From Akkermansiaceae bacterium (GTDB lineage: Bacteria > Verrucomicrobiota > Verrucomicrobiia > Verrucomicrobiales > Akkermansiaceae): 22,911 bases of DNA. This document shows, one piece after another, positions 21,228-22,911 of the stretch. The notes below the pieces were generated by a model. That model saw nothing but the letters and a program-made list of their open reading frames with translations. It had not been told where the DNA came from and ran no database searches. The stretch lies in assembly GCA_023300065.1 (NCBI GenBank), contig JALZWJ010000205.1:1-22911 (forward strand), in the 5' to 3' direction. Numbering within the stretch: the stretch's first letter is position 1; every line of letters begins with the position of its first letter. Position numbers and translations under genes: made by a program.

Positions 21228-22911
21228 GTGCATGCGCTCTTGGCCACTTTCCTCATTGCATTAGTCATCGTAACCAACGGTGCCACTCACTACGTCCCAG
21301 CCAATGATTCCCAGCCCTTGGTTCGCCGGGATCTCCTGCCACTCGATGTCGACGCGATTCGCGAGCTCGCCGATCACCTCGCTCTTTTAGCCGATGGCCC
21401 GCGCCCTACCTCGGCCAGCCTCTTCCGTAACCGAGTGCAGACCGTAACCCTCAGTCAACGCCTCTCCCCCGCCCAGCCCCGCGCCCTCGCCATCCTAGAA
21501 GCCTTCTCCAATAACGACAAACGCGCCAAGCCCGACGAGGAGAAAGTAGAATCAGCCAAGCGTGAGGTCCTCACCTCCGCGAACTGGCTTGCCAAACTCC
21601 CCGCAAATACCGAGGGCCACCACCTCGGTCAACTCCTCCTCGATATCCTCCAACCCATCGCGGAAAACGAACCGGCGCTAAAACTCCGCACTCACAAAGG
21701 TGCCCAGAACCGCTGGCAGGGAGTCGTTTCCAAGGTAGCCGCCTTCAATGTCCCTGAAAAAAAACTCATAAAAGAGCAGCCCAAGAAAACGGCGCCCGCA
21801 CCGGCACCGCCTGCCATCAAAAAACCCGCATACGCAGTCACAGCCCTCCTCACCGAGGTGCCCATGATCACAAAAGATAAAAAAGAAGCTCCCCTAAAAA
21901 TGCTTGGCCTCATCAAAACAAGCCTCGTCATCACCCGACCCAATCAACAAAGAACCCTAAACATCAAACCAGACCCTGGATTTCCCACCGACAAAATCCA
22001 CAACACGCTCAAGGAATTTTTCAAATCAATCGACCAGCCCCTCCCCTCAGAAGGGACCCTCAACATCAACACCGATGACCGCCACTACCACTCGGCAAAC
22101 CAGAAAAACATCATCGCGCCCCTCGCCATGATGCTCGATGCTGCCATCTCAGGGCGCACCCTCCGCAAAAACACCATCCTCTTCGCAGATCTCCAGCCAG
22201 ATGGCTTCCTCAGAAAACCAGCCAAAACCTGGGACCTCCTCTTAGAACTCGAAAAACTCCGCATCCCCCGTGGCTCCCGTATCATTGTCGGGAGCGGTCT
22301 CACCGAAGAAATGACGGGGCTCCTCGTCCTCGAAAAAGTCGAATTCTTCACCAAATATGAAGTCATTGAGGCCCCCTCCTTTCAAGCCGCCCGCGAACTG
22401 TTCTATGATGACGGCAATCCCAGCCCCGACCTCGCCTCTGCGATCGTCGGCTATCAAGAAGTCTGCGAAAAGGCAAATCTCGCCACAAACCTCAACACCT
22501 TCCTCAGCCTCTCTGCCGTCGAAAACCGCCTCATCAAGGTCCGTGACTCCTCCCCCCACCATATCTCCACCCACATGCTCGCCACCCAGTCCATCCGGCG
22601 GCCCGCTTACTTTACCCGCTTCATGTTCGCCCAAGAGCTAGATCGACGGCTCCAAAAAATTTCCACTTTCAAATACTCGGACGAACAAGACTCAGATCGG
22701 TTGCTAAAAGACTCCTACAAGGAAATTCGTAAATCCTTAGACGCCCTCGCCCGCCGCCTCGAACGAGCAGAGTCTCAACAACTCGATCGAGCCGTAGATC
22801 TCATCAAAGACCTCAACTCGATTGGCCGAGGCTCCTCTTCCGACCTAGATGACGGAGCTCAAAGGAAGAAAACGGCCCTCGCCGCATTCCAAGAAAATTT
22901 ACAACTTTTTC
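21228..22911 (+). CDS. Hypothetical protein, possible inactive Lon-type fold (3' end off window)
   Basis: The frame stays open from GTG 21228 to the window edge (561 codons). An in-frame TAA at 21213 limits the N-terminus, so GTG is the best start. Residues 1-14 (HALLATFLIALVIV) are a signal or anchor. A region with Lys/Pro/Ala (about 185-205) links to a segment (205-390) that follows the strand/helix order of the Lon (S16) protease domain: LLTEVPMITK, LKMLGLIKTSLVIT, then IIAPLAMMLDAAISGRTLRK near 294-313 at the place of the Lon helix GPSAGxxxATALVSALTGRPVR. In that alignment the catalytic Ser is Asn and the Lys is not conserved, so it would be inactive. The last ~100 residues are charged and helical. 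I cannot name the family. Confidence 0.75.
   Translation, partial: MHALLATFLIALVIVTNGATHYVPANDSQPLVRRDLLPLDVDAIRELADHLALLADGPRPTSASLFRNRVQTVTLSQRLSPAQPRALAILEAFSNNDKRAKPDEEKVESAKREVLTSANWLAKLPANTEGHHLGQLLLDILQPIAENEPALKLRTHKGAQNRWQGVVSKVAAFNVPEKKLIKEQPKKTAPAPAPPAIKKPAYAVTALLTEVPMITKDKKEAPLKMLGLIKTSLVITRPNQQRTLNIKPDPGFPTDKIHNTLKEFFKSIDQPLPSEGTLNINTDDRHYHSANQKNIIAPLAMMLDAAISGRTLRKNTILFADLQPDGFLRKPAKTWDLLLELEKLRIPRGSRIIVGSGLTEEMTGLLVLEKVEFFTKYEVIEAPSFQAARELFYDDGNPSPDLASAIVGYQEVCEKANLATNLNTFLSLSAVENRLIKVRDSSPHHISTHMLATQSIRRPAYFTRFMFAQELDRRLQKISTFKYSDEQDSDRLLKDSYKEIRKSLDALARRLERAESQQLDRAVDLIKDLNSIGRGSSSDLDDGAQRKKTALAAFQENLQLF

Noticed and set aside
1..22911. TGA reassigned to tryptophan or glycine genome-wide
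   Set aside because: TGA is a normal stop for comM, the RlpA-like gene and the TIGR02206 gene, and tryptophan is encoded by TGG throughout. Only UxxC positions contain internal TGA.

Overview
This window looks like a chromosomal segment from a Gram-negative member of the Verrucomicrobiota (PVC group). The reasons are the gene mix: a secreted DUF1080 protein, a secreted redox protein with the C-terminal DPDGDs-N-EYA-GTNP module common in that phylum, several lipoproteins, an outer-membrane beta-barrel, and lineage-type hypothetical proteins. Base composition is moderately GC-rich. TGA is an ordinary stop for several genes (comM, the RlpA-like gene, the TIGR02206 gene). No transposase, integrase, CRISPR array or phage gene was seen.

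Layout. 1-2.2 kb (minus): DNA repair/competence pair comM-tag with a 4-bp overlap and a possible LexA-type operator in its promoter. 2.2-4.4 kb: a solitary RelE/ParE-like protein, a tRNA-Val with a bidirectional terminator, and two hypothetical genes, the second with kinase-like motifs. 4.4-7.1 kb: a secreted protein, a selenocysteine lipoprotein (TGA at 5465), a Mn/Fe superoxide dismutase and a membrane coiled-coil protein. 7.1-12.7 kb: an RGG-rich low-complexity protein, a metallo-beta-lactamase-fold hydrolase, RecQ, and a secreted thioredoxin-like protein ended by a clear terminator. 12.7-15.9 kb: a TIGR02206 membrane protein, a secreted archaemetzincin-like protease, an RlpA-like lipoprotein and a DUF1080 protein. 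15.9-18.1 kb (minus): operon khpB/jag - acyl-CoA thioesterase - hflX. 18.3-20.9 kb (plus): a three-gene envelope redox operon. 21.2 kb to the end: a long incomplete ORF with a possible inactive Lon-type protease fold.

The main discovery is cryptic selenocysteine use. Three genes carry an in-frame TGA exactly where the first cysteine of a CxxC redox motif belongs (ULGC, UAAC, UPIC). Each TGA is followed within 20-27 nt by a perfect 6-8 bp hairpin whose small loop has a G in its first two positions, which fits the bacterial SECIS pattern. Conventional gene calling would truncate or split all three. Two of them flank a beta-barrel gene in one operon at 18.3-20.9 kb: a 79-aa lipoprotein whose redox motif sits at its extreme C-terminus, the barrel, and a 397-aa thioredoxin-like protein. 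This looks like a selenium-dependent thiol/disulfide relay of the cell envelope. The selenocysteine synthesis and insertion genes (selA, selB, selC, selD) are not in the window.

Three minus- or plus-strand starts (comM, the RelE-like gene, khpB) lie only 6-7 nt downstream of a plausible -10 element, which suggests leaderless mRNAs. Shine-Dalgarno sequences are generally weak here.
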